Shown here in pieces: positions 54,817 through 62,792 of a DNA stretch of 64,000 bases. The stretch lies in NCBI RefSeq assembly GCF_048087625.1, contig NZ_CP159805.1, positions 496,001 through 560,000 of the forward strand, read 5' to 3'. Below the pieces are notes generated by a model. That model made no database searches and had not been told where the DNA came from. It saw nothing but the letters and a program-made list of their open reading frames with translations. The DNA is from Pseudothioglobus sp905182815. GTDB lineage: Bacteria; Pseudomonadota; Gammaproteobacteria; PS1; Pseudothioglobaceae. The translations under genes were made by a program, and so were the position numbers. How positions within the stretch are numbered: the first letter of the stretch is position 1; every line of letters starts with the position of its first letter.

Positions 54817-56877
54817 ATGAGAAAAATTAAAAAAAATCTCTTTAATAGGTTATCTCTTAATCAAAAAATCTTAGCTTTAATATTTATTGAAATTATTGCT
54901 TTTATTTCATTAATGCTAGTTGCTTTTTCGCAAATCTACACAGTTGGCAGCGAAACCAAACAAATGTCTTCTATCACAATTCCATTAATCGAGTCCGTTC
55001 ATAGAATTGATGATAGCGTTTATAGTCAAAGGCTTAGTCTCAATGAGCTTTATATAACGGTTACCCAAATCGTTAACCAAGATGGTGATAAAACAAGTTT
55101 TTACGATAAATATGTGCAGCTCTTAGGCGGCAAATCAATCCAGGATAAATTTTTATTAGCTAGTCAAAAATTGAAGGATTCAATTGCTGATACTGAAGAT
55201 TTTATTAGAAAAGTTAAAAATGACGAAGCCTCAAACAACGACATAATTTTAGATAATCAAGAGCAATTACTTTTAGAGCTCTATGCCCTGAGAGTAGTTT
55301 CTCAAAAATATAATCAAACAGTTGTAAGTAACTTATTTCTTGAAAACAATTTACAAATACTTACTCTAAATATCAAAAACCTCAATGAAATTTTATCTAC
55401 TGAAGAGTCTCTTATTATTCAGGCAGAAAAAGTAAGTAAAGAATTAGAAAATGTTATTAATGCCTCTAAAGCAAAAATAATTTATGTTGAAAGAATCGCT
55501 ATTAGTTATATAGTTATAACAACAATTATTTCTATTTTATTCGCTATATCAATGATTCTTCTTATTGTAAGGATGAATATTTCAAAGCCTTTACAGTTAC
55601 TTACTGACTCAATAAATAGATACACCCCGTTAAGAAAAGTGACAAGGTTAGAAGATGAGCAAAATATATTAGAAAGAGAGGATGAGCTTGGAAGAATGGG
55701 GCGAAGTTTTAACAGGCTTAAAGAGGACTTATGGGAGCAAGGAGTCGGACTTCAAAATGCTAAGGAAGATGCTGATAGAGCCAATAAAGCCAAATCACTA
55801 TTTCTAGCTTCAGCTAGCCATGATTTACGTCAACCTTTAAATGCAATGCAGATGTACATAGCCGCGTTAAAATCTAAAGTTAAAGATGAAAAAATTCTTA
55901 CAATTATTGAAGATATAAATTCAGTTTCAGCTTCAACTGCAAGACTTTTAAATGCTCTTTTAGATGTTTCTGAATTGGAGGTTGGAGCTATTAAGCCTCG
56001 ATATGAAGACTTCTCAATTAATAATATTTTTACTAGTATTTTTCAATCATTCGCACCTTTAGCAAAAGATAAAAACTTACAGTTTCGAATCGTTCCTTCT
56101 AGTATTACTGTTAGAAGTGATCCTGATTTATTGGAACGTATATTAGGTAATTATATGTCAAATGCCATTCGTTATACTGAAGCTGGATCTGTAATGATGG
56201 GATGCAGAAAGAGGGGCAATAAGGTTTTAATTGAAGTCTGGGATACGGGCTGTGGAATCTCAGAAGATCAAATGCCAAATATTTTTGAGGACTTTTATCA
56301 GATTGAAAATAAAGAGCGAGATAGAAGCAAGGGGCTTGGTCTTGGTCTGGCTCTAGCGAAGCGTTTATCTCTAAGCCTTAACCATACAATAGATTGTAAA
56401 TCTACTCTCGGAGGTGGCTCATGCTTTTCTGTATTAGTTGAAATTGGTGAAGCGAAGAATAGTGAAGTTCAACTTGAAGCTATTTCTAACATTATGGATT
56501 TAACTGGTGCTAGAATTTTATTAGTTGAAGACGATATTGATGTCTTAAAAGCTTCAATTCAGTTAATGGAATCTTGGGGCTGTATTGTCGATTCTGGAAG
56601 AGACCTGAACGAAATCAAAAATATCATTAGGTCTCCAGATTACCAATTGCCAAACATTATTGTGGCTGACAATCGATTACCAGGAGATGCTTCAGGTGTT
56701 GATGTAGTTAAACTAGTTCAGCAAGAGTTAGAGTCTGTAATTCCGAGCATAATAATAACTGGAGATGTAGAAAGGTCTCATATACAAAGCATTAAAGAAA
56801 AAGGGCTGCCAGTGTTATTAAAACCAATTCAACCTGCAAAGTTCAGAGCTATTCTTTCACATTTGATTAACTCTTAG
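54817..56877 (+). CDS. Hybrid histidine kinase with periplasmic helical sensor
   Basis: A 686-residue sensor: a membrane helix near residues 18-40, a helical periplasmic domain to about 225, a second membrane helix (IAISYIVITTIISILFAISM), a HAMP/linker region, a kinase core with phospho-acceptor His in ASASHDLRQPLNAMQMY near residue 334, ATP loops WDTGCGISEDQ and GLGLGLALAKRL, and a C-terminal receiver with Asp in VADNRLPGDAS near 617. No Hpt domain is seen. The HDLRQPL type often pairs with NarL-type regulators, such as the one at 59729. A TorT-like binding protein nearby suggests TorS-like periplasmic sensing. Confidence 0.87.
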   Translation: MRKIKKNLFNRLSLNQKILALIFIEIIAFISLMLVAFSQIYTVGSETKQMSSITIPLIESVHRIDDSVYSQRLSLNELYITVTQIVNQDGDKTSFYDKYVQLLGGKSIQDKFLLASQKLKDSIADTEDFIRKVKNDEASNNDIILDNQEQLLLELYALRVVSQKYNQTVVSNLFLENNLQILTLNIKNLNEILSTEESLIIQAEKVSKELENVINASKAKIIYVERIAISYIVITTIISILFAISMILLIVRMNISKPLQLLTDSINRYTPLRKVTRLEDEQNILEREDELGRMGRSFNRLKEDLWEQGVGLQNAKEDADRANKAKSLFLASASHDLRQPLNAMQMYIAALKSKVKDEKILTIIEDINSVSASTARLLNALLDVSELEVGAIKPRYEDFSINNIFTSIFQSFAPLAKDKNLQFRIVPSSITVRSDPDLLERILGNYMSNAIRYTEAGSVMMGCRKRGNKVLIEVWDTGCGISEDQMPNIFEDFYQIENKERDRSKGLGLGLALAKRLSLSLNHTIDCKSTLGGGSCFSVLVEIGEAKNSEVQLEAISNIMDLTGARILLVEDDIDVLKASIQLMESWGCIVDSGRDLNEIKNIIRSPDYQLPNIIVADNRLPGDASGVDVVKLVQQELESVIPSIIITGDVERSHIQSIKEKGLPVLLKPIQPAKFRAILSHLINS

Positions 56878-56898
56878 CTCTCAATTTATTTTTAAAAG

Positions 56899-58440
56899 TT
56901 AGACTTTGATTTCAGTTTCTCTAGATTTCAAAAAATAGTTTTGGATTAGAAGTTCGCTTGACTCTTCAGAGTTTATTTCAGCACTTAAGCTGCCTTCATT
57001 AATAATATAGATTCTATGAGATAAGTTAACTAGTTCGGTTAAATCAGAAGAGATCATGAGAACTGCTCCTCCTGCATCACAAAAGTCACTTATCAGTTCA
57101 TAAATTGACACGCGAGTACCAATATCTACTCCTATTGTTGGTTCATCAAGAATAAATAATTGAACGTCTCGAGCAAAACTTTTAGCAAGCATTACTTTTT
57201 GTTGAGTACCACCAGATAGCTGCTCTATTTTATTTTCGATACCCTTATTGAAGTTTAATCGTTGCCCAATCTTTTCAACAATATCTTTTTCGTTTTTTCT
57301 ATTTACCATGAAGCCAGTTGAAAATTTTGGAAGCCCTAGTGATGGTAAAGAAATATTTTCTCTGATATTGTGTTCCATTACAAGTCCTTCAGCCCTTCTA
57401 TCAGAGGGTACATAAAGCATTCCTCTATCAAGCATTGCTCTTGGACTAATGTCATTGATATTTTTAGAACTGTCATATACAACATCATCTAAGTAAGTTA
57501 TGTTGCCTGAATTAATTTTATTAATACCAAAGCATGCCCGACCAATTGCAGATTTTCCTGATCCAGCAAGTCCTGCAAGTCCAACTACCTCTCCAGCTCT
57601 TACATTGATTGATACATCCTTTAAGAAACTATCTGGAATGCTTAGGTTTTTTACATCTAATAGCCTTCTGCCAGGATGACTTTTTATCTCAGGAAAAAAG
57701 TTTTTGATTTTTCGGCCAGTAGCAAGCTCAATTAATTTTTGCTCATCAATTTTAGAGACCTTATCAGTCTCAACTACTTTACCATCTTGAAGAATTGTTA
57801 CGCGATTACATATTGTATAAATTTCTTTCATTCGGTGAGTAATATAAATTACACCAATGCCTTCTTCTTTTAAAATTTTAATCATTGAAAAAAGATGGTT
57901 TGTTTCATTTTCCGCCAAAGAAGCAGTTGGCTCATCAAGAATCATTATTGAGGGTCTTGTATGGAATGCTTTTGCAATCTCAACCATTCTTTTTTCGGCA
58001 TGAGATAAGTTAATTATTTTTTCTTCAGGTTTAATAGAGAACTCGAGTCTATCCATGGTCTCACAAGCCATTTTATGCAATTTTTTCTTGTTAAGAAATA
58101 GCCCTTTTGAAACATTAGAGCCTAGAAATAAATTTTCTTCAACAGTGAGTTGAGGAACTAATGAGAACTCTTGAAACACTGCACTAATTCCAAGCTCCCT
58201 CGCATTATGGACAGAATGAATTTTCAATTCTTCATTGTTCAGAATAATTTTTCCACTTGTAGGCTGTAAATCACCAGTAATAATTTTAATTAAAGTAGAC
58301 TTTCCAGCTCCATTTGGACCAAAGATGGCATGAGCTTCACCAGGGTACAAATCAAAATTGACTTCATTCAATACAGAAGTTTCAAAAAATTGTTTTGATA
58401 TATTCTTAAGCTTTAATAGAGGTATTGATGATTGATTCAT
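56899..58440 (-). CDS. Ribose-type ABC ATPase (standard double ATPase)
   Basis: A 513-residue RbsA/MglA-type ATPase. First half: Walker A GPNGAGKSTLIKIITG, signature LSHAEKRMVEIAKAF, Walker B IMILDEPTASLAENE. Second half: GLAGSGKSAIGRACFG, QLSGGTQQKVMLAKSF and LFILDEPTIGVDIGTR, all intact. It energises the RbsC-type permease at 53719 by inference. It ends the minus-strand unit response regulator - TorT-like protein - ATPase, 32 bases after the binding protein gene. Confidence 0.92.
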   Translation of the reverse strand: MNQSSIPLLKLKNISKQFFETSVLNEVNFDLYPGEAHAIFGPNGAGKSTLIKIITGDLQPTSGKIILNNEELKIHSVHNARELGISAVFQEFSLVPQLTVEENLFLGSNVSKGLFLNKKKLHKMACETMDRLEFSIKPEEKIINLSHAEKRMVEIAKAFHTRPSIMILDEPTASLAENETNHLFSMIKILKEEGIGVIYITHRMKEIYTICNRVTILQDGKVVETDKVSKIDEQKLIELATGRKIKNFFPEIKSHPGRRLLDVKNLSIPDSFLKDVSINVRAGEVVGLAGLAGSGKSAIGRACFGINKINSGNITYLDDVVYDSSKNINDISPRAMLDRGMLYVPSDRRAEGLVMEHNIRENISLPSLGLPKFSTGFMVNRKNEKDIVEKIGQRLNFNKGIENKIEQLSGGTQQKVMLAKSFARDVQLFILDEPTIGVDIGTRVSIYELISDFCDAGGAVLMISSDLTELVNLSHRIYIINEGSLSAEINSEESSELLIQNYFLKSRETEIKV

Positions 58441-58472
58441 AATTTAGTTTTTTTAATTACTAAGATTATCTT

Positions 58473-59717
58473 TTAGTTTACTGAAAAAACAGGAGACCAC
58501 CCCTTAGGGGCTAGTGTTGTTGAGGAGTCAAACTTACTAAAATTTTTAGGTGTTACAATTAATATTGGTTGCTGTATGTGCTCTGTAATTCGACCCGTAT
58601 TATATTCTGGGCGACCTCCTGTTGCCATTTCAATTCCCCCTAATAGCCTTACTGCCTGGTCAACGGCAATTCTGGCTTGAGAAATCATTTGATCTGATGG
58701 CGCCATTGAAATTAACCCTCGTTTTATAAAAAGATCAATACCAGGCGTATAGTATGTGGACACTAATTTAATTTTGTTTTGAAGTTTTCTGGCTCTTAGG
58801 GCTCCTGCTGCAGCTTCAATTGTTGTTCCAGTCCCTACAATGTATTTAAATTCTGGCTCAGGCCCTGAAGCTAAGTTCTGAAGGGTCTCTTCAACCAACT
58901 GCAATTGGATTGATTTCCCTGTATCCCCCCAATTTGTTTCAAGTATTTTAATTTTTGATCCATTTAAAGCTTTTAAACAGCCTACGTTTGAGGCAATAGA
59001 CCATCCTGCGCCAGGCGGTCCAGGAAACCAAACTATATTGGTTTCATTTGGATTATCTTTTTCTTGATCTAAAACCCATTTGCATGAGGTGTAACCCATA
59101 TCGATAAAACTTTGTAAAGAATTGGCATCAACAGCTGTATTTATTCCAGTAACAAGAACAACAACAGGAATTCCTTTTTCTCTTATTATTTCTATCTGTT
59201 TGGCGTTACCATTACTTGAGATTGGTCCAATAATTAAAGCCTCTCCTCCGTTAGTTATACAATCATCGACTTGATTTAGTTGTGCGTCTAGATTTGTATA
59301 TCCACCGGCTTCAAATAATGTGATTTTTTGACCTAGACGACGACCTTCAGTAATAATCCCATAGGCTACTCCAACCCAATAAGAGTCTTTAAGGTGAGGA
59401 AATGAAACACATATGTGATGTTTATTATTAACTTGGTTTGGTTTTAAAGGAGCATAAATTTGAAGGGGAAGCGTTTCTAGGGAGTTTCTTTTGTCTGTCC
59501 AGCAATCAACGTCACCATCTGTACAAGAATAATTGAATACGTTTACGCTTTGAGACCAATAAGCACCTTCATTAGCCTGAGTGGGTGAAATATAACTTAT
59601 TAAGAACAATAAAAAAAATAAAGACGCGCAAGGAAGTCTTGAATATTTTATGAATATATTTTTAAAATACTCTACTAAAAAGAAAATATAGTTGTCATTT
59701 TTAAAAATAGAACTCAA
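58473..59717 (-). CDS. TorT-like periplasmic binding protein
   Basis: A 414-residue periplasmic binding protein of the LacI/ribose-binding fold: a hydrophobic export segment (LPCASLFFLLFLISYISPTQANEG, about residues 28-50), then INNKHHICVSFPHLKDSYWVGVAYGI-like and DDCITNGGEALIIGPISSNGNAKQIE, close to the TorT group, which binds trimethylamine oxide and docks on the TorS kinase. It begins with TTG five bases after GGGAGGT, a strong ribosome site. Eleven bases after the response regulator gene, so it is probably a sensor protein or the binding protein of the standard transporter. The ligand is unknown. Confidence 0.78.
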   Translation of the reverse strand: MSSIFKNDNYIFFLVEYFKNIFIKYSRLPCASLFFLLFLISYISPTQANEGAYWSQSVNVFNYSCTDGDVDCWTDKRNSLETLPLQIYAPLKPNQVNNKHHICVSFPHLKDSYWVGVAYGIITEGRRLGQKITLFEAGGYTNLDAQLNQVDDCITNGGEALIIGPISSNGNAKQIEIIREKGIPVVVLVTGINTAVDANSLQSFIDMGYTSCKWVLDQEKDNPNETNIVWFPGPPGAGWSIASNVGCLKALNGSKIKILETNWGDTGKSIQLQLVEETLQNLASGPEPEFKYIVGTGTTIEAAAGALRARKLQNKIKLVSTYYTPGIDLFIKRGLISMAPSDQMISQARIAVDQAVRLLGGIEMATGGRPEYNTGRITEHIQQPILIVTPKNFSKFDSSTTLAPKGWSPVFSVN

Positions 59718-59728
59718 TAAACCTCCCT

Positions 59729-60421
59729 CTAGGTAATTAACTCCGAAACTTTTTGGATATTGGAATATTTAGCAACTGCTTCAGTTCTATTTTTAACATT
59801 GAGTTTTTTAAAAATTGCTGATACGTGCATTTTAATTGTTGGAATGGTAAGACCCAATTCAGTTGCAATAGACTGGTTTGAGTTACCAACCTTTATAAGA
59901 TTAAAGACTTCTTCTTGTCTCTTTGATAGGATGCTGGACTTTTTAATAATATTTGATACTGGTTGGGAGGCATCATTCTTGATGTCAATTCTTGATTGCA
60001 AGACATGCGGAGGAATGTAAACACCCCCAGCCAAGATAAGCTTAATAGCGCTAATAGTAATTTCTGGTAGGGAGGTTTTTGGAATGTAACCTGATGCTCC
60101 AGAAGAGATGGCCATATGAATGGAATCAAAATCTTCTTTAACAGAAACAATAACTATTGGGACGCCAGGATGCAAATTGATAATATTGAGGATGCTTTTT
60201 TCTCCATCCATTCCAGGCATCATGAGATCTAGAAGCAATAAATCAATAGAAGGCTTTTCTGAGAGAATTTTTATTGTTTCATCAAAGCTATTCGTTTGAA
60301 ATATATCTGAATTTGGTACAGCCATTTTTACAACTAATTCTAGCCCACCTCTGACTAATGCATGGTCATCCGCTATAACGATTTGATGACGAATTGAATT
60401 ATCTTGAACTTGATTTGGCAT
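59729..60421 (-). CDS. NarL/FixJ-family (LuxR-type) response regulator
   Basis: A 230-residue regulator: receiver with IADDH acidic pocket, phospho-acceptor D65 in LLLLDLMMPGMDG, Lys in GYIPKTS, then a LuxR-type helix-turn-helix in LSKRQEEVFNLIKVGNSNQSIATELGLTIPTIKMHVSAIFKKLNV. It heads the minus-strand unit with the TorT-like gene and ATPase, and is the obvious partner of the hybrid kinase at 54817. It probably controls the surrounding transporter genes through the ACATAC sites. Confidence 0.92.
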   Translation of the reverse strand: MPNQVQDNSIRHQIVIADDHALVRGGLELVVKMAVPNSDIFQTNSFDETIKILSEKPSIDLLLLDLMMPGMDGEKSILNIINLHPGVPIVIVSVKEDFDSIHMAISSGASGYIPKTSLPEITISAIKLILAGGVYIPPHVLQSRIDIKNDASQPVSNIIKKSSILSKRQEEVFNLIKVGNSNQSIATELGLTIPTIKMHVSAIFKKLNVKNRTEAVAKYSNIQKVSELIT

Positions 60422-60719
60422 ATTTATTTATTCTCTTAGTAATTGAATTTTAAAGCTTTAATGAGGCATTCTCATTAATTGTACATTATTTTACTGGTTA
60501 ATAAGAATGCAGGGCTGCATACTTTAATCCCATATACATACTAATGTAATGTAATAAATAAAATATACATACTTTTGTTGACTAATATATACAATATGCT
60601 ATACTCACATATACTTTAGACTATGTAAATTTGCTTTAAAAGCGTACCTAGCTTATAAATCAAAGTTTTTTAAAGTATACAAAACAAGTAATGATACTTG
60701 TCAAAAAAAGGAGATAAAA
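60422..60719 (+). promoter_or_regulatory. Promoter with spaced ACATACT elements upstream of the binding protein gene
   Basis: This 298-base gap between divergent genes has no gene. A strong sigma-70 promoter, TTGACT (60578-60583), 16 bases, TATACT (60600-60605), points to the gene at 60720. ACATACT occurs at 60536-60542 and 60567-60573, 31 bases apart (about three helical turns), and GCATACT at 60517-60523. The elements lie at about -42, -73 and -92 from the predicted start, as for an activator. GGAG at 60710-60713 is the ribosome site. Confidence 0.65.
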
Positions 60720-61892
60720 ATGCAAAAATTTATAAAATTTACTTTAGCATGTTTTTTATCATTAGGATTTTCAACAATGACTCTTGCTGGTCTAGATGAA
60801 ATTCCAAAAAGTATTACTGATTCAGTGTATAACCCAGATCTAATGGATTCAATGCAGCCATTAGGTGAGAGTGCTTTTAGGGAATGGAAGAGTGACCGCT
60901 CTCCACCTTGGACAGTAGGTTATGCAAGTACTTATGCTGGAAATACTTGGCGTAAAGGCGCAATGGACCGGTTATTGAATGAGATCAAGCCAAAATGGCA
61001 AGAGCTCGGACTACTTAATGATATTGTTGTTACACAGTCAAATCTTAAAGATTCTTTACAAATCCAGCAGATTAGACAGCTAGTTGATCAGGGCGTAGAT
61101 GCAATTATTATTTGTTGCTCGAACCCGACAGCTCTTAATCAAGCTATTCAGTATGCATTTGATAGAGGCGTTCCCGTCTTTTCATTTACTGGATATACAA
61201 CATCGCCACTTTCAGTCAGTTCATCAGTTAACTATCATCAGGCAGGATTTGATGTTGGTACATGGATGGCCGAAGAGATTGGTGGAGAGGGTAATGTTCT
61301 TGTAGTAGAGGGTATTCCTGGCTATTCTGCTTCTGATTCTCAGAACCGTGGAGTTTTGGATGGTTTGTCTCAATATCCTGGAATTAAGGTTACTGGACAG
61401 ATTGCCCATATGTGGACATCACAAGTTGGTCAAGCAGAAACACAAAAATGGTTAGCAACTCATCCTGGTCAGCTTGACGGTATGGCAGTTCAGTCTTCTG
61501 GTGAAACAGGAGTATTAGCTGCACTTCAGCAATCAGGTCGTGAAATGGTTCCATTATCAATTGGTGGTGAGTTAGGTGCTTTATGTTACTGGCGTAATAA
61601 TCCAGATTACATAAGTGCGGCAATTCAAACATGGCCTCCGGGTGATGATGTTGAGCTTGGCTGGAACATCATGATGCGCACATTGCAAGGTCAAGGTCCT
61701 AAGATTCAATCAATTTTAGTACCACCTCGCAAAATTACTTACTCTGATGTTGAGGCAATGATGGGTACTGATTGTGATAGAGGTTCTACTGGTTGGTACA
61801 ACCCAGGGATAGATATTTGGGGTGGTAAAGACTATCTTGATAATTTCTTCCTGAGACCTGCGGATCCAGAGGCATACGATCCAAATTCATAA
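60720..61892 (+). CDS. Ribose-type ABC periplasmic binding protein
   Basis: A 390-residue exported binding protein of the Peripla_BP_4 group: signal peptide ending near TLAG (residue 24), then WTVGYASTYAGNTWRKGAMDRLL, QQIRQLVDQGVDAIIICCSNPTALNQAI and VLVVEGIPGYSASDSQNRGVLDG. It is monocistronic, with a strong promoter and a hairpin on each side, so it is likely abundant. It probably feeds one of the two ribose-type importers upstream. The ligand is unknown; the sugar or polyol class is only the family default. Confidence 0.85.
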   Translation: MQKFIKFTLACFLSLGFSTMTLAGLDEIPKSITDSVYNPDLMDSMQPLGESAFREWKSDRSPPWTVGYASTYAGNTWRKGAMDRLLNEIKPKWQELGLLNDIVVTQSNLKDSLQIQQIRQLVDQGVDAIIICCSNPTALNQAIQYAFDRGVPVFSFTGYTTSPLSVSSSVNYHQAGFDVGTWMAEEIGGEGNVLVVEGIPGYSASDSQNRGVLDGLSQYPGIKVTGQIAHMWTSQVGQAETQKWLATHPGQLDGMAVQSSGETGVLAALQQSGREMVPLSIGGELGALCYWRNNPDYISAAIQTWPPGDDVELGWNIMMRTLQGQGPKIQSILVPPRKITYSDVEAMMGTDCDRGSTGWYNPGIDIWGGKDYLDNFFLRPADPEAYDPNS

Positions 61893-61905
61893 GTAAATAA
61901 ACTTC

Positions 61906-61937
61906 ATAAAGCCCAGAAACTTTTTTCTGGGCCTTAT
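61906..61937 (+). terminator. Terminator-like hairpin after the binding protein gene
   Basis: ATAAAGCCCAGAAA (61906-61919), 4-base loop, TTTCTGGGCCTTAT (61924-61937): a 14-base-pair stem with one mismatch. The U run after it is short (GGATTTT). It lies in the 149-base gap before the rhodopsin gene and separates the two transcripts. Confidence 0.7.
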
Positions 61938-62041
61938 GGATTTTAAGCTCGACATTTAGTTTTTAGAGTTATTAAAAATATTTTTTAAAATGAATTAAAG
62001 ATTGAAGTAATAAAAATAGAATTTAAAACCAAGGATATTTT

Positions 62042-62749
62042 ATGAACAGCACATTATTACCAACAGACATTGTAGGAGGTACTTTTTGGCTCCTATCTAT
62101 GGCAATGTTTGGTGCATCTATTTTCTTTCTTCTTGAAAGAACAAAGGTTGCTACTAAGTGGCATACAACTATGACATTACTAGGTGTGGTAATGCTGGTT
62201 TCAGCAGTCTTCTACCACTATATTAAAACAATGTGGGTGGACACTGGTTCAGCACCAATTATTCTACGATATTTAGACTGGATACTCACACATACGATGC
62301 AAATTGTATTGTTTTATGTCATCTTGTCTGCAGTTACAAAAGTTTCATCAGCTTTGTTTTGGAGATTATTAATTGGATCATTAGTAATGGTGATTGGCGA
62401 ATTTCTAGGGGCAGCTGGTTATATGAGCGCTACGTTAGGATTTATTATAGGAGTTGTGGGTTGGCTTTATATTCTCGGTGAACTGTATATGGGAGAAGCA
62501 GGACGTGCAAATTTAGAGAGTGGTAATGAAGCCACACATATGGCATTTAATGGCCTCAGATTAATTTTAACTATTGGATGGGCAATTTACCCACTTGGTT
62601 ATTTTATAAACAATCTTGGGGGCGGTATTGATGTGAATAGCTTAAATATTGTTTATAACTTAAGTGATTTTTTAAATAAAGTAATTTTTGGATTCGTAAT
62701 TTATAAAGCTGCAATGAATGATACTCAGCTAGTAAATGAAAGCAATTAA
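62042..62749 (+). CDS. Proteorhodopsin-family retinal protein with non-standard motif
   Basis: A 235-residue seven-helix microbial rhodopsin. The retinal Lys is K213 in SDFLNKVIFGFVIY, the conserved helix-F block is GWAIYPLGYF, and H59 fits the proteorhodopsin His that pairs with the acceptor Asp. Helix C reads RYLDWILTHTMQIVLFYVIL: acceptor D79, T83 and the tuning residue Q87 (blue-absorbing type). The position of proton donor Glu108 of green proteorhodopsin is L90, and the usual Val-Pro after the Thr is His-Thr. It may pump slowly or act as a sensor. No retinal or carotenoid genes are in the window. The start lies 3 bases after the GGATATTTT stretch; no signal peptide. Confidence 0.9.
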   Translation: MNSTLLPTDIVGGTFWLLSMAMFGASIFFLLERTKVATKWHTTMTLLGVVMLVSAVFYHYIKTMWVDTGSAPIILRYLDWILTHTMQIVLFYVILSAVTKVSSALFWRLLIGSLVMVIGEFLGAAGYMSATLGFIIGVVGWLYILGELYMGEAGRANLESGNEATHMAFNGLRLILTIGWAIYPLGYFINNLGGGIDVNSLNIVYNLSDFLNKVIFGFVIYKAAMNDTQLVNESN

Positions 62750-62792
62750 CTATGAAAAATAATACATACAAATTTTATAAGGAGAAATTATT

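Noticed and set aside
60422..60719. Repeated ATACATACT elements as a CRISPR or phage repeat array
   Set aside because: Copies are only 7-12 bases, irregularly spaced and next to a promoter; regulator sites are the simpler explanation.
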